The translations under genes and the position numbers were made by a program. Positions 47,711-57,675 of a DNA stretch of 64,000 nt are shown in pieces. The first letter of the stretch is position 1. The number at the start of each line of letters is the position of its first letter. This DNA comes from an uncultured Bacteroidales bacterium (GTDB taxonomy: Bacteria > Bacteroidota > Bacteroidia > Bacteroidales > Bacteroidaceae), in assembly GCA_902779535.1 (NCBI GenBank), contig CACZBX010000003.1, positions 62,001 through 126,000 of the forward strand, written 5' to 3'. Below the pieces are notes generated by a model. The model had not been told where the DNA came from and made no database searches. It was given only the letters and a program-made list of their open reading frames with translations.

Positions 47711-47980
47711 ATGAGTCGTTCATTAAAAAAAGGTCCATATATTAACGTAAAACTAGAGAACAAAGTTCTTGCCATGAACGAAAGTGGTAAGAAAGTTGTC
47801 GTTAAAACTTGGGCTAGAGCATCAATGATATCTCCTGATTTCGTAGGTCATACCATTGCTGTTCATAACGGAAATAAATTTATTCCTGTTTATATTACTG
47901 AGAATATGGTGGGCCATAAACTCGGTGAGTTCGCTCCAACGCGTACATTCCGTGGCCATGCCGGTAATAATAAGAAATAA
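47711..47980 (+). CDS. rpsS: 30S ribosomal protein uS19
   Basis: 89 residues ([19 protein letters not shown] ... [22 protein letters not shown]). Forms a head-domain pair with S13. Normal. Confidence 0.98.
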   Translation: MSRSLKKGPYINVKLENKVLAMNESGKKVVVKTWARASMISPDFVGHTIAVHNGNKFIPVYITENMVGHKLGEFAPTRTFRGHAGNNKK

Positions 47981-48012
47981 ACAGGCAAACAGTAGAAAAA
48001 AGTAATTAAATA

Positions 48013-48423
48013 ATGGGAGCAAGAAAATCAAATTCGGCTAATAAAAGAAAAGAAGCCCAGAAGACAATGTATTTCGCTAAATTGCGGAATGTTCCATCTT
48101 CTCCACGTAAAATGCGTTATGTAGTCGACATGATTCGTGGTATGGAAGTGAACCGTGCGCTCGGTGTCTTGAAGTTCTCTTCCAAAGAAGCTGCTGCAAA
48201 AGTTGAAAAATTGCTGCGCTCTGCTATTGCTAATTGGGAACAGAAAAATGAGCGAAAGGCTGAGGACGGTGAATTGTATGTATCCAAGGTTTTTGTTGAT
48301 GAAGGTGTGACACTCAAGAGAATGCGTCCGGCACCTCAGGGTAGAGGATACAGAATTCGTAAACGTTCAAATCATGTGACTTTGTTCGTTGATTCTAAGA
48401 AAACTAATGATAATCAAGAGTAA
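48013..48423 (+). CDS. rplV: 50S ribosomal protein uL22
   Basis: 136 residues with the tunnel-lining beta-hairpin ([23 protein letters not shown]; key [11 protein letters not shown]). Macrolide-relevant loop has no visible change. rpsC starts 2 bp after the stop. Confidence 0.98.
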   Translation: MGARKSNSANKRKEAQKTMYFAKLRNVPSSPRKMRYVVDMIRGMEVNRALGVLKFSSKEAAAKVEKLLRSAIANWEQKNERKAEDGELYVSKVFVDEGVTLKRMRPAPQGRGYRIRKRSNHVTLFVDSKKTNDNQE

Positions 48424-48425
48424 GT

Positions 48426-49151
48426 ATGGGACAAAAAGTTAATCCAATAAGTAACCGTTTAGGAATAATCAGAGGTTGGGATTCTAATTGGTACGGTGGT
48501 AAAGAATATGGTGACGCCTTGTTGGAAGACAGCAAGATTCGTAAATATTTGAAAGCAAGACTTGCTAAAGCCAGCGTTTCTAGAATTGTTATTGAACGTA
48601 CGTTGAAATTGGTGACAATTACCGTATGTACTGCACGCCCTGGTATTATCATTGGTAAAGGCGGTCAAGAAGTTGATAAGTTGAAAGAAGAATTGAAGAA
48701 GATTACCGATAAGGATATCCAAATCAATATTTTCGAGGTGAAGAAGCCGGAACTCGATGCAGTGATCGTTGCTAACAACATCGCTCGTCAGGTTGAGGGT
48801 AAGATCGCTTATCGCCGTGCCATCAAGATGGCTATTGCCAACACAATGCGCATGGGTGCTGAAGGAATTAAAGTTCAGATTTCAGGTCGTTTGAACGGTG
48901 CAGAAATGGCTCGTTCAGAAATGTTAAAGGAAGGTAGAACTCCTTTGCATACTTTACGTGCTGATATCGACTACTGTCAGGCAGAAGCTTTGACAAAGGT
49001 TGGTTTGCAAGGTATTAAAGTATGGATCTGCCGCGGTGAAGTTTATGGCAAGAAAGATCTTGCACCTAATTTCACTCAGACGAAAGAAACAGGTCGCGGT
49101 GGTAATAATAATGGAGGTAAAAACTTCAGAAGAAAGAGAAATAATCGTTAA
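48426..49151 (+). CDS. rpsC: 30S ribosomal protein uS3
   Basis: 241 residues. The KH domain motif is [17 protein letters not shown]; the C-terminal domain lines the mRNA entry channel, and a glycine/asparagine/basic tail ([19 protein letters not shown]) is a lineage-typical extension. Follows rplV. Confidence 0.97.
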   Translation: MGQKVNPISNRLGIIRGWDSNWYGGKEYGDALLEDSKIRKYLKARLAKASVSRIVIERTLKLVTITVCTARPGIIIGKGGQEVDKLKEELKKITDKDIQINIFEVKKPELDAVIVANNIARQVEGKIAYRRAIKMAIANTMRMGAEGIKVQISGRLNGAEMARSEMLKEGRTPLHTLRADIDYCQAEALTKVGLQGIKVWICRGEVYGKKDLAPNFTQTKETGRGGNNNGGKNFRRKRNNR

Positions 49152-49172
49152 TCGATTTGAATTTAAAAGATT

Positions 49173-49610
49173 ATGTTACAACCGAAAAAAACAAAGTTCA
49201 GAAGACAACAGGATGGCCGCCGTAATGGTAAAGGTTTCGCTCATAGAGGAAACCAATTAGCCTTTGGGTCTTTTGGAATCAAGGCTCTTGAATCTAAGTG
49301 GATTACAGGTAGTCAGATTGAGGCTGCTCGTGTGGCAGTGACAAGATATATGCAACGTCAAGGTCAGATTTGGATCCGTATTTTCCCGGATAAACCAATC
49401 ACTCGTAAGCCTGCTGACGTACGTATGGGTAAAGGTAAAGGTGATCCTGTAGGTTTCGTAGCACCTGTTATTCCAGGTCGTATTTTGATCGAAGCCGACG
49501 GTGTACCTTATGAAGTAGCAAAAGAAGCTTTGCGCTTAGCAGCTCAGAAACTTCCTATTACTACGAAGTTTATTGTTAGACGTGATTACGATGCTAATCA
49601 AAATGCTTAA
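49173..49610 (+). CDS. rplP: 50S ribosomal protein uL16
   Basis: 145 residues ([19 protein letters not shown] ... [22 protein letters not shown]). Binds near the A-site tRNA elbow. rpmC starts 5 bp later. Confidence 0.98.
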   Translation: MLQPKKTKFRRQQDGRRNGKGFAHRGNQLAFGSFGIKALESKWITGSQIEAARVAVTRYMQRQGQIWIRIFPDKPITRKPADVRMGKGKGDPVGFVAPVIPGRILIEADGVPYEVAKEALRLAAQKLPITTKFIVRRDYDANQNA

Positions 49611-49615
49611 TTATT

Positions 49616-49813
49616 ATGAAGATTGCAGAAATTAGAGAAATACCAACTAATGAATTGGCAGAAAGAATTGACACTGAAGTTGCCAATTATACTCAGATGC
49701 TGTTAAATCATTCTATCTCTCCGCTGGAAAACCCTTCACAAATCAGAAAATTACGCAGAACGATTGCGCGTATGAAGACAGAGTTACGTCAGAGAGAACT
49801 TAATAATAAATAA
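49616..49813 (+). CDS. rpmC: 50S ribosomal protein uL29
   Basis: 65 residues ([18 protein letters not shown] ... [24 protein letters not shown]), two-helix protein at the tunnel exit. Normal length. Confidence 0.97.
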   Translation: MKIAEIREIPTNELAERIDTEVANYTQMLLNHSISPLENPSQIRKLRRTIARMKTELRQRELNNK

Positions 49814-49821
49814 TAGTCCTC

Positions 49822-50079
49822 ATGGAAGCTAGAAATTTAAGAAAAGAAAGAACGGGTGTCGTTGTAAGCAACAAAATGGATAAGACCATTACTGTAGCTA
49901 CCGTGTTTAAAGAAAAACACCCGATGTATGGGAAGTTCGTTCAGAAAACGAAAAAATATCATGTTCATGACGAAAAGAATGAATGTAATGTAGGTGATAC
50001 AGTACATATCATGGAAACTCGTCCTCTGAGCAAGACGAAGAGATGGAGATTGGTTTCAATTATTGAAAGAGCTAAGTAA
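49822..50079 (+). CDS. rpsQ: 30S ribosomal protein uS17
   Basis: 85 residues, OB-fold ([45 protein letters not shown] in outline: [17 protein letters not shown]). Binds the 5' domain of 16S rRNA. rplN begins 2 bp after the stop. Confidence 0.98.
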   Translation: MEARNLRKERTGVVVSNKMDKTITVATVFKEKHPMYGKFVQKTKKYHVHDEKNECNVGDTVHIMETRPLSKTKRWRLVSIIERAK

Positions 50080-50081
50080 TT

Positions 50082-50447
50082 ATGATACAAGCAGAATCCA
50101 AACTTACAGTATGCGATAACAGTGGCGCAAAAGAGGCTCTTTGTATCCGCGTTTTGGGTGGTACAAAAAGACGTTACGCTTCTGTCGGGGATGTAATTGT
50201 AGTCGCTGTGCAAAGCGTTATCCCTTCAAGTGATGTTAAAAAAGGTACCGTATCAAAGGCTTTGATTGTACGTACAAAGAAAGAGATCCGTCGTGCTGAT
50301 GGCTCTTATATTCGTTTTGATGATAATGCTTGCGTTTTGTTGAACAACGCAGGTGAAATTAGAGGAAGTCGTATCTTTGGCCCTGTTGCCAGAGAGTTAC
50401 GTGCAGTTAATATGAAGGTCGTTTCATTGGCACCTGAAGTACTTTAA
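50082..50447 (+). CDS. rplN: 50S ribosomal protein uL14
   Basis: 121 residues ([27 protein letters not shown] ... [20 protein letters not shown]). Lies at the subunit interface and is the docking site of RsfS. Normal. Confidence 0.98.
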   Translation: MIQAESKLTVCDNSGAKEALCIRVLGGTKRRYASVGDVIVVAVQSVIPSSDVKKGTVSKALIVRTKKEIRRADGSYIRFDDNACVLLNNAGEIRGSRIFGPVARELRAVNMKVVSLAPEVL

Positions 50448-50467
50448 TTTGATTAAAGATTATAGTA

Positions 50468-50791
50468 ATGAGTAAATTACATATTAGAAAAGGCGATACA
50501 GTTTACGTAAATTCCGGTGAGGATAAAGGTAAGACTGGACGCGTGTTGAAAGTTCTTGTTGAAAAACAACGTGCTATCGTTGAAGGCGTAAATATGGTTT
50601 CTAAGAGCACAAAGCCAAGTGCTAAGAATCCTCAGGGAGGTATTGTGAAGCAAGAAGCTTCTATCCATATTTCTAATCTGAATGTATTGGATCCTAAGAC
50701 AGGTAAACCGACACGCATTGGTAGAAGAGAGAGTGCTGATGGAAGAACATTTGTTCGTTATTCTAAAAAATCAGGAGAGGAGATTAAGTAA
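50468..50791 (+). CDS. rplX: 50S ribosomal protein uL24
   Basis: 107 residues with a KOW motif ([22 protein letters not shown]). An assembly initiator of the 50S subunit. Its TAA overlaps the rplE start (TAATG), coupling translation. Confidence 0.98.
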   Translation: MSKLHIRKGDTVYVNSGEDKGKTGRVLKVLVEKQRAIVEGVNMVSKSTKPSAKNPQGGIVKQEASIHISNLNVLDPKTGKPTRIGRRESADGRTFVRYSKKSGEEIK

Positions 50792-51345
50792 TGAGTAATA
50801 CTGCTAGCCTTAAAAAAGAATATGCAGAGCGCATTGCTCCTGCATTGATGAAACAGTTCCAGTATACTTCTCCTATGCAGATCCCGGCTTTGAAGAAAAT
50901 TGTAATCAATCAGGGATTGGGCGAGGCTGTAGCTGATAAGAAGATTATTGAAGTAGCTATCAACGAGTTGACAACTATTACAGGTCAAAAAGCAGTTGCT
51001 ACTGTTTCTCGTAAAGATATTGCTAACTTCAAGTTGCGTAAGAAAATGCCTATTGGTGTAATGGTTACTTTACGCCGTGAAAGAATGTATGAATTCTTGG
51101 AAAGACTTGTTCGTGTTGCTTTACCACGTATCCGTGACTTTAAGGGTATTAACTCGAAGTTTGATGGTAGAGGTAACTATTCTTTGGGTATTGACGAACA
51201 GATTATCTTCCCGGAAATCAATATCGATAGTATAACAAAGATTCTTGGTATGAGTATCACATTCGTTACATCTGCTAAGACAGATGAAGAAGGTTATGCC
51301 CTCCTGAAGGAATTTGGTTTACCATTTAAGAATTCAAAAAATTAA
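50791..51345 (+). CDS. rplE: 50S ribosomal protein uL5
   Basis: 184 residues; contacts 5S rRNA and P-site tRNA ([34 protein letters not shown]). Starts in the rplX stop codon; rpsN follows by 10 bp. Confidence 0.98.
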   Translation: MSNTASLKKEYAERIAPALMKQFQYTSPMQIPALKKIVINQGLGEAVADKKIIEVAINELTTITGQKAVATVSRKDIANFKLRKKMPIGVMVTLRRERMYEFLERLVRVALPRIRDFKGINSKFDGRGNYSLGIDEQIIFPEINIDSITKILGMSITFVTSAKTDEEGYALLKEFGLPFKNSKN

Positions 51346-51355
51346 TTGATAAGAT

Positions 51356-51655
51356 ATGGCAAAAGAATCAATGAAGGCTCGTGAAGTAAAAAGAGCCAAA
51401 CTTGTAGCCAAATATGCTGAGAAGCGCGCTGCTCTGAAGAAGATTGTTAATACTGGTGATCCAGCAGAGGCATACGAAGCAGCTCGTAAGTTGCAGGCAA
51501 TACCGAAGAATGCAAACCCTATCCGTTTGCACAATCGTTGTAAGTTAACCGGTCGTCCAAAAGGTTACATCCGTCAGTTCGGCATTTCAAGAATTCAGTT
51601 CCGTGAAATGGCATCAAGCGGTTTGATCCCGGGCGTTAAGAAAGCAAGCTGGTAA
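51356..51655 (+). CDS. rpsN: 30S ribosomal protein uS14 (long, zinc-free form)
   Basis: 99 residues. Only one cysteine ([20 protein letters not shown]) is present where zinc-binding short S14 has four, so this is the zinc-independent long type. The S14 core at the C-terminus ends GVKKASW. Confidence 0.97.
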   Translation: MAKESMKAREVKRAKLVAKYAEKRAALKKIVNTGDPAEAYEAARKLQAIPKNANPIRLHNRCKLTGRPKGYIRQFGISRIQFREMASSGLIPGVKKASW

Positions 51656-51708
51656 TTTTTTGTTTAAATATTGTCAGGGTAGTCCTGATTAATTTAATTT
51701 TAATTTAT

Positions 51709-52104
51709 ATGACAGATCCAATCGCAGATTATCTCACGAGGTTGAGAAATGCAATTCGTGCAAAGCACAGAGTAGTTGAAGTACCTGCATCAAATCTGAA
51801 GAAAGAAATCACAAAGATTCTGTTTGATCAAGGTTACATTTTGAACTACAAGTTCGTTGAGGATGGACCTCAGGGAACTATCAAGATCGCTTTGAAGTAT
51901 GATGCAGTTAACAAGGTTAACGCTATCAAGAACCTTCAAAGAGTATCTACTCCAGGTTTACGTAAGTATACTGGATATAAAGACATGCCGAGAGTAATTA
52001 ATGGTTTAGGTATTGCTATAATATCTACTTCCAAAGGTGTAATGACAAACAAGGCCGCTGCTGATTTAAAGATCGGTGGTGAGGTTCTTTGTTATGTATA
52101 TTAA
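51709..52104 (+). CDS. rpsH: 30S ribosomal protein uS8
   Basis: 131 residues (DPIADYLTRLRNAIRAKHRVVEVPAS ... GLGIAIISTSKGVMTNKAA). Binds helix 21 of 16S rRNA; in Escherichia coli it represses the spc operon, but no leader mimic was identified here. rplF starts 14 bp after the stop. Confidence 0.98.
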   Translation: MTDPIADYLTRLRNAIRAKHRVVEVPASNLKKEITKILFDQGYILNYKFVEDGPQGTIKIALKYDAVNKVNAIKNLQRVSTPGLRKYTGYKDMPRVINGLGIAIISTSKGVMTNKAAADLKIGGEVLCYVY

Positions 52105-52105
52105 T

Positions 52106-52112
52106 AGGAGGG
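52106..52112 (+). promoter_or_regulatory. Shine-Dalgarno site of rplF
   Basis: AGGAGGG lies 6 nt before the ATG at 52119. It also settles the start: an in-frame ATG at 52089 lies inside rpsH and has no such site. Confidence 0.6.
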
Positions 52113-52118
52113 TACGCT

Positions 52119-52688
52119 ATGTCAAGAATTGGAAAATTACCGATTAGCATTCCTGCTGGTGTAACTATTTCTCATAAGGACAATATCATTACAGTGAAAG
52201 GTCCGAAGGGAGAATTGAGTCAGTATGTTGACCCTTCAATTAAGGTGACGATTGAAGACGGGCATGTATCTTTCAAAGAAGATGAAAATGCGATGATTGA
52301 TAACGCAAAGCAAAGACATGCTTATCATGGCTTGTACCGTGCTTTGGTTAACAATATGGTTGTTGGTGTATCTACAGGTTATAAGAAAGAACTTGAGCTT
52401 GTAGGTGTTGGTTATCGTGCTACCAATACGGGTAATACTATCGAATTTGCTTTGGGTTATACTCATCCTATCTTTATGGTATTGCCTTCTGAAATCAAGG
52501 TTGAGACGAAATCAGAAAGAAATAAAAATCCGTTGATTATTTTGGAATCATGCGACAAGCAGTTGCTTGGTCAGGTATGTGCGAAGATTCGTTCTTTCCG
52601 TAAGCCAGAGCCTTACAAGGGTAAAGGTATTAAGTTTGTTGGCGAAGTTATTCGTAGAAAGTCTGGAAAGACAGCAGCAGCTAAATAA
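52119..52688 (+). CDS. rplF: 50S ribosomal protein uL6
   Basis: 189 residues from the ATG at 52119 (MSRIGKLPISIPAGVTISHK), the family start. Two repeated L6 domains, ending PEPYKGKGIKFVGEVIRRKSGK. Located near the factor-binding site. Confidence 0.97.
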   Translation: MSRIGKLPISIPAGVTISHKDNIITVKGPKGELSQYVDPSIKVTIEDGHVSFKEDENAMIDNAKQRHAYHGLYRALVNNMVVGVSTGYKKELELVGVGYRATNTGNTIEFALGYTHPIFMVLPSEIKVETKSERNKNPLIILESCDKQLLGQVCAKIRSFRKPEPYKGKGIKFVGEVIRRKSGKTAAAK

Positions 52689-52707
52689 TTTTTAAAACAG
52701 TAAGATT

Positions 52708-53049
52708 ATGACAACAAAATCAGAAAGACGAATCAAAATTAAATATAGAGTACGTAATAAGATTTCAGGTACTGCTGAACGTCCACGTATGAGTGTATTT
52801 AGAAGTAATAAGCAGATCTATGTTCAGGTTATTGACGACTTGAAAGGAACGACTCTGGCATCAGCGTCTTCTCTTGGGATGGAAGCTATGCCGAAGCTCC
52901 AGCAAGCTGCTAAAGTTGGTGAACTGATTGCAAAGAAAGCTCAGGAAGCTGGTATTACGACAGTTGTTTTTGACCGCAATGGTTATTTGTATCATGGTAG
53001 AGTAAAAGCGGTAGCTGATGCTGCTCGTAACGGTGGACTTAAATTTTAA
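52708..53049 (+). CDS. rplR: 50S ribosomal protein uL18
   Basis: 113 residues ([33 protein letters not shown] ... [26 protein letters not shown]). Binds 5S rRNA. Normal; rpsE follows by 6 bp. Confidence 0.98.
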   Translation: MTTKSERRIKIKYRVRNKISGTAERPRMSVFRSNKQIYVQVIDDLKGTTLASASSLGMEAMPKLQQAAKVGELIAKKAQEAGITTVVFDRNGYLYHGRVKAVADAARNGGLKF

Positions 53050-53055
53050 TGAATT

Positions 53056-53568
53056 ATGGTAAATAATAGAGTTAAGATATCTAGCGATGTAGAGTTAAAG
53101 GATAGACTGGTTGCTATCAACCGTGTAACGAAGGTTACAAAGGGTGGTAGAACATTTACTTTCTCTGCAATTGTCGTTGTTGGAAATGAGGATGGTGTTA
53201 TTGGTCTCGGTTTGGGTAAGGCAGGTGAAGTAACAGCTGCTATTGCTAAAGGTGTTGAGGCTGCAAAGAAGAATCTGACACGTGTACCTGTATTAAAAGG
53301 TACAGTTCCTCATGAGCAAACAGCTAAGTTTGGTGGTGCTGAAGTATTTATCAAACCTGCTTCAACTGGTACAGGTGTTGTTGCCGGTGGTGCTATGCGT
53401 GCTGTCCTTGAAAGTGTTGGTATTACTGACGTCTTGGCAAAGTCTAAGGGTTCATCCAATCCTCATAACTTAGTAAAGGCTACAATCCTTGCTTTGAGTG
53501 AGATGAGAGATGCTCGTATGGTTGCTCAGAATAGAGGCGTAAGTATGGAAAAAGTATTTAAAGGATAA
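53056..53568 (+). CDS. rpsE: 30S ribosomal protein uS5
   Basis: 170 residues with the dsRBD-like N-terminal domain ([30 protein letters not shown]) and the [12 protein letters not shown] region. Sits at the mRNA entry and affects decoding accuracy. Its TAA forms part of the rpmD Shine-Dalgarno. Confidence 0.98.
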   Translation: MVNNRVKISSDVELKDRLVAINRVTKVTKGGRTFTFSAIVVVGNEDGVIGLGLGKAGEVTAAIAKGVEAAKKNLTRVPVLKGTVPHEQTAKFGGAEVFIKPASTGTGVVAGGAMRAVLESVGITDVLAKSKGSSNPHNLVKATILALSEMRDARMVAQNRGVSMEKVFKG

Positions 53569-53574
53569 GGAGGT
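53566..53574 (+). promoter_or_regulatory. perfect Shine-Dalgarno site of rpmD
   Basis: TAAGGAGGT is a full 9-nt complement of the usual 16S 3' end, 4 nt before the ATG at 53579, and its first three bases are the rpsE stop codon. Confidence 0.7.
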
Positions 53575-53578
53575 TCAT

Positions 53579-53755
53579 ATGGCAACTATTAAGATTAAAC
53601 AAATTAAAAGTAGAAACCGTGCTCCTGAGCGTCAGAAAAGAACATTGAATGCTTTGGGTCTTCGTAAGTTAAATCAGGTGGTTGAACGTGAGGACTCTCC
53701 TACTGTACGTGGTATGATTGACGCAGTTAAGCACTTGGTTGCTGTTGTAGAGTAA
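53579..53755 (+). CDS. rpmD: 50S ribosomal protein uL30
   Basis: 58 residues (MATIKIKQIKSRNRAPERQK ... VREDSPTVRGMIDAVKHLVAVVE in outline). Small ferredoxin-like-fold protein in its usual place between rpsE and rplO. Ten bp after rpsE. Confidence 0.96.
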   Translation: MATIKIKQIKSRNRAPERQKRTLNALGLRKLNQVVEREDSPTVRGMIDAVKHLVAVVE

Positions 53756-53783
53756 TTAATTGGATTAAAAAACTTATTACGAT

Positions 53784-54230
53784 ATGAATTTAAGTAATTT
53801 GAAACCTGCAGAGGGATCTACCAAATCACGCAAGAGAATCGGTCGTGGACCGGGTTCTGGATATGGTGGTACTTCAACAAGAGGAAGCAAAGGTGCTAAA
53901 TCTAGATCTGGTTATAAAAAGAAGATTGGTTTTGAAGGTGGTCAGATGCCACTTCAACGTCGTCTTCCGAAGTTTGGTTTTAAGAATATTAATCGCGTTG
54001 AATACAAAGCCATCAATCTTGATGTTGTCCAGGCTGTAGCTGATGCTAAGGGCTTGACGAAAGTTGGTTTGAATGACTTGGCTCAAGCAGGTTATATTTC
54101 TTCAAAACAATTAGTGAAAATACTTGGTAACGGTAGCCTTACTACAAAGCTTGATGTTGAAGCTAATGCTTTCTCAAAGAGTGCTGTAGCAGCCATCGAA
54201 GCCGTTGGTGGTAACGCCGTAAAACTCTGA
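53784..54230 (+). CDS. rplO: 50S ribosomal protein uL15
   Basis: 148 residues, glycine/basic-rich N-terminal tail (GRGPGSGYGGTSTRGSKGAKSRSG in outline) that penetrates 23S rRNA, then the globular domain. secY starts 4 bp after the stop. Confidence 0.98.
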   Translation: MNLSNLKPAEGSTKSRKRIGRGPGSGYGGTSTRGSKGAKSRSGYKKKIGFEGGQMPLQRRLPKFGFKNINRVEYKAINLDVVQAVADAKGLTKVGLNDLAQAGYISSKQLVKILGNGSLTTKLDVEANAFSKSAVAAIEAVGGNAVKL

Positions 54231-54234
54231 TTCA

Positions 54235-55581
54235 ATGCATAAATCTATTGAAACATTAAAGAATATATGGAAGATTGAGGATCTGCGTCAAAGAATCCTT
54301 ATCACCTTATTTTTTGTGGCTATTTACAGGTTTGGTTCTTATGTGGTACTTCCGGGTATCAACCCTGCAATGTTGACACAGTTGCATCAACAAACTGATG
54401 AAGGCTTGTTAGCGTTATTGAATATGTTTTCGGGAGGTGCGTTTTCTAATGCTTCCATTTTTGCATTAGGAATTATGCCATACATCTCGGCATCAATCGT
54501 TATTCAATTGTTAGCTATCGCTGTTCCTTATTTTCAAAAAATGCAACGTGAAGGCGAAAGCGGAAGAAGAAAGATCAATCAATATACTCGTATCTTAACG
54601 ATTTTCATATTGGTTTTCCAAGCTCCTTCTTATCTGTTGAACCTGAAGATGCAAGCCGGAGGAGCACTTAATGCTTCATTAGATTGGACGACTTTTATTA
54701 TTTCTTCTACAATCATTTTGGCTGCTGGAAGTATGTTTATCTTGTGGTTGGGTGAAAGAATCACAGATAAAGGTATCGGTAATGGTGTATCTATGATCAT
54801 CATGATTGGTATCATTGCACGTCTGCCGCAGTCATTGGTTCAGGAAGTTGTTTCACGATTCTCCTCTCCGGGTGCTGGTGGTATCGTCATGTTCTTGTTG
54901 GAGATGGTATTCCTGTTGATCGTTATGGCTTTTGCTATCATGCTGGTTCAAGGCGTTCGCAAGGTACCTGTACAATATGCAAAGCGTGTTGTTGGCAACA
55001 AGCAATATGGGGGTGCTCGTCAGTATATTCCGTTGAAGGTTAATGCAGCTAATGTAATGCCTATTATCTTTGCACAGGCTTTGATGTTCATTCCTATCAC
55101 GGTGATAGGTTTCTCAAACGTTGCAAATGCGAGTGGTGTTGCACGTGCCTTGACAAACAACAATGGTTTCTGGTATAATTTGATTTATGCAGCGTTGATC
55201 ATCCTGTTCACGTATTTCTACACTGCAATCACAATTAACCCGAGCCAGATGGCAGAAGATATGAAACGGAACAATGGTTTTATTCCAGGTATTAAGCCGG
55301 GAAAGAACACTGCCGATTTCATTGATACGATTATGTCACGTATTACTCTTCCAGGATCTATCTTCTTGGCAATTGTAGCAATCTTACCAGCTTTTGCTGG
55401 TTTGTTTGGCGTACAACAAGGATTCGCTCAATTCTTCGGTGGTACATCTCTTTTGATTCTTGTAGGTGTTGTTTTGGATACATTACAGCAGATTGAGAGT
55501 CATTTGTTGATGCGTCATTACGATGGATTGTTGAATACTGGAAGAATCAAAGGTCGTTCAGGTAATGTTCAAGCCTATTAA
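54235..55581 (+). CDS. secY: preprotein translocase subunit SecY
   Basis: 448 residues, ten TM helices. Plug and pore region and conserved segments SGGAFSNASIFALGIMPYISASI and GERITDKGIGNGVSMII are visible. Forms the SecYEG channel with SecE (16878). Ordinary place between rplO and map. Confidence 0.98.
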   Translation: MHKSIETLKNIWKIEDLRQRILITLFFVAIYRFGSYVVLPGINPAMLTQLHQQTDEGLLALLNMFSGGAFSNASIFALGIMPYISASIVIQLLAIAVPYFQKMQREGESGRRKINQYTRILTIFILVFQAPSYLLNLKMQAGGALNASLDWTTFIISSTIILAAGSMFILWLGERITDKGIGNGVSMIIMIGIIARLPQSLVQEVVSRFSSPGAGGIVMFLLEMVFLLIVMAFAIMLVQGVRKVPVQYAKRVVGNKQYGGARQYIPLKVNAANVMPIIFAQALMFIPITVIGFSNVANASGVARALTNNNGFWYNLIYAALIILFTYFYTAITINPSQMAEDMKRNNGFIPGIKPGKNTADFIDTIMSRITLPGSIFLAIVAILPAFAGLFGVQQGFAQFFGGTSLLILVGVVLDTLQQIESHLLMRHYDGLLNTGRIKGRSGNVQAY

Positions 55582-55593
55582 TTTGCTTGACAG

Positions 55594-56391
55594 ATGATAT
55601 TTCTTAAAACAGAGGATGAAATAGAGCTACTTCGCCAGAGTAATTTACTTGTCGGTAAAACTCTGGCCGAAGTCGCTAAAATGATAAAACCAGGTGTTAC
55701 GACGAAGGAACTTGATAAAGTAGCCGAGGAGTTTATTCGTGACAACGGAGCGATTCCTACTTTTAAAGGGTTCCCTAATCAATTTGGAGTTCCATTCCCG
55801 GCTTCGATCTGTACTTCGGTAAATGATCAGGTCGTTCATGGAATACCCAATGACATCCCTCTAAAGGATGGTGACATTGTTTCTGTTGACTGTGGTACAT
55901 ATATGAATGGCTTCTGTGGCGATTCATGTTATACATTTCCGGTAGGGAATGTCTCTCCGGAGGTGATGAAGCTTCTTAAGGTTACAAAAGAAGCATTGTA
56001 CAAAGGAATAGAGAATGCAGTTCATGGGAAACGCCTTGGTGATATTGGCAGCGCGGTTGAAGAGCATTGTCTGGCAAATTCGTACGGTGTCGTACGAGAG
56101 TTTGTAGGGCATGGCATCGGAAAAGAAATGCACGAAGAACCAATGGTTCCGAATTATGGAAAGAAAGGTACGGGCATCTTATTACGTAAAGGAATGTGTA
56201 TCGCAATCGAGCCAATGATAACGATGGGTAATCGTCAGATCTATATGGAGAAGGATGGTTGGACTGTTAGAACCCGTGATGGGAAGCCGGCAGCACACTT
56301 CGAACATACGATTGCAATACGACAGGGAAGCGCTGATATTTTATCTTCCTTTGAATATGTAGAAGAAGTTTTAGGAAATAACGCAATTTGA
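55594..56391 (+). CDS. map: methionine aminopeptidase type I
   Basis: 265 residues. Metal ligands: D in VSVDCGTYMNGFCGDSC (two Asp), H in EFVGHGIGKEMHEEP, E in IAIEPMIT and E in HFEHTIAI (partly as neighbour). Removes the initiator methionine. The N-terminus lacks the zinc-finger extension of eukaryotic forms. infA starts 6 bp later. Confidence 0.97.
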   Translation: MIFLKTEDEIELLRQSNLLVGKTLAEVAKMIKPGVTTKELDKVAEEFIRDNGAIPTFKGFPNQFGVPFPASICTSVNDQVVHGIPNDIPLKDGDIVSVDCGTYMNGFCGDSCYTFPVGNVSPEVMKLLKVTKEALYKGIENAVHGKRLGDIGSAVEEHCLANSYGVVREFVGHGIGKEMHEEPMVPNYGKKGTGILLRKGMCIAIEPMITMGNRQIYMEKDGWTVRTRDGKPAAHFEHTIAIRQGSADILSSFEYVEEVLGNNAI

Positions 56392-56397
56392 ATTTAT

Positions 56398-56616
56398 ATG
56401 GCAAAGCAATCTGCAATTGAACAAGATGGAACCATCGTTGAAGCATTGTCAAATGCAATGTTTCGAGTAGAACTTGAGAATGGGCATGAGATAACAGCTC
56501 ATATTTCAGGAAAAATGAGAATGCATTACATTAAAATATTACCTGGTGATAAGGTAAGGGTAGAAATGTCGCCTTATGACTTATCAAAGGGAAGAATCGT
56601 TTTTAGATATAAATAA
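56398..56616 (+). CDS. infA: translation initiation factor IF-1
   Basis: 72 residues, a single OB-fold ([48 protein letters not shown] in outline: [19 protein letters not shown]). Binds the A site during initiation. Normal length. Confidence 0.98.
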   Translation: MAKQSAIEQDGTIVEALSNAMFRVELENGHEITAHISGKMRMHYIKILPGDKVRVEMSPYDLSKGRIVFRYK

Positions 56617-56628
56617 AAGAATAAAGAT

Positions 56629-56745
56629 ATGAAAGTAAGAGCATCAATCAAGAAACGTACGCCGGACTGCAAGATCGTTAGACGTAAAGGCCGTTTGTAT
56701 GTTATTAGTAAAAAGAATCCTAAGTATAAACAACGTCAAGGATAA
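56629..56745 (+). CDS. rpmJ: 50S ribosomal protein bL36, zinc-ligand-poor form
   Basis: 38 residues starting [20 protein letters not shown]. Of the usual C-C-C-H zinc set (positions 11, 14, 27, 32) only C14 is kept: position 11 is T, 27 is S and 32 is K. It should therefore fold without zinc. Position between infA and rpsM is standard. Confidence 0.95.
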   Translation: MKVRASIKKRTPDCKIVRRKGRLYVISKKNPKYKQRQG

Positions 56746-56778
56746 TTTATTATTTTTGGAGGAAAAATAATTAAGTAT

Positions 56779-57159
56779 ATGGCTATAAGAATAGTTGGTG
56801 TAGATTTGCCTCAGAACAAGAGAGGCGAGATTGCGTTGACCTACATTTATGGTATTGGACGCAGTAGTTCAGCTAAGATTTTGGAAAAGGCTGGTGTAGA
56901 TAAAGATATTAAGGTTCAAGACTGGACCGATGATCAGGCAGCAAAGATCCGTTCTATTATTGGAGCTGAATACAAAGTGGAAGGTGATCTTCGTACAGAA
57001 GTGCAAATGAACATTAAGCGATTAATGGATATTGGTTGCTACCGTGGAATTCGTCATCGTATTGGTTTACCAGTTCGTGGTCAGAGCACAAAGAACAACG
57101 CTCGTACACGTAAGGGAAAGAAGAAAACTGTTGCAAATAAGAAAAAAGCTACTAAATAA
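56779..57159 (+). CDS. rpsM: 30S ribosomal protein uS13
   Basis: 126 residues ([35 protein letters not shown] ... [23 protein letters not shown]). Head protein that contacts P-site tRNA through its basic tail. A GGAGG occurs about 18 nt upstream of the ATG, too far to act as a normal ribosome binding site. Confidence 0.98.
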   Translation: MAIRIVGVDLPQNKRGEIALTYIYGIGRSSSAKILEKAGVDKDIKVQDWTDDQAAKIRSIIGAEYKVEGDLRTEVQMNIKRLMDIGCYRGIRHRIGLPVRGQSTKNNARTRKGKKKTVANKKKATK

Positions 57160-57168
57160 TAATTAAAT

Positions 57169-57558
57169 ATGGCAAAAAAAACAGTCGCAGCGAAGAAAAG
57201 AAATGTTAAAGTAGAAGCTACTGGACAGTTGCATGTTCATTCTTCATTTAACAATGTTATTGTCTCTTTGACAAATAATAATGGAGACGTTATTTCTTGG
57301 TCTTCAGCAGGTAAATTGGGATTTAGAGGTTCAAAAAAGAATACTCCTTATGCAGCTCAAATGGCTGCCCAAGATTGTGCAAAAACAGCGTATGATCTTG
57401 GCCTAAGAAAGGTGAAAGCATTTGTTAATGGTCCTGGAAACGGTCGCGAGTCTGCTATCAGAACCGTACATGGTGCAGGTATTGAAGTAACTGAAATTAT
57501 TGATAATACTCCACTGCCTCACAATGGTTGTCGTCCTCCTAAGAGAAGAAGAGTATAA
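57169..57558 (+). CDS. rpsK: 30S ribosomal protein uS11
   Basis: 129 residues ([46 protein letters not shown] in outline). Platform protein near the E site. C-terminus [15 protein letters not shown] is standard. Confidence 0.98.
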   Translation: MAKKTVAAKKRNVKVEATGQLHVHSSFNNVIVSLTNNNGDVISWSSAGKLGFRGSKKNTPYAAQMAAQDCAKTAYDLGLRKVKAFVNGPGNGRESAIRTVHGAGIEVTEIIDNTPLPHNGCRPPKRRRV

Positions 57559-57600
57559 GAGAATAATCTTTATTTATATGTGACTTAATCTTGTTGATTG

Positions 57601-57624
57601 GATTACATCTTCCTTTCTGTAATC
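57601..57624 (+). other. inverted repeat in the rpsK-rpsD gap
   Basis: GATTACA and TGTAATC pair around a 10-nt pyrimidine-rich loop inside the 117-bp space between rpsK and rpsD, the longest gap in the alpha section. No T-run. It could be an rpsD leader element (S4 is an autoregulator in other bacteria) but nothing specific links it. Confidence 0.35.
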
Positions 57625-57675
57625 GCGGCTGCAACAAATTAAGTACATATGTTTAACAATTTAATAAAAAGTAAA

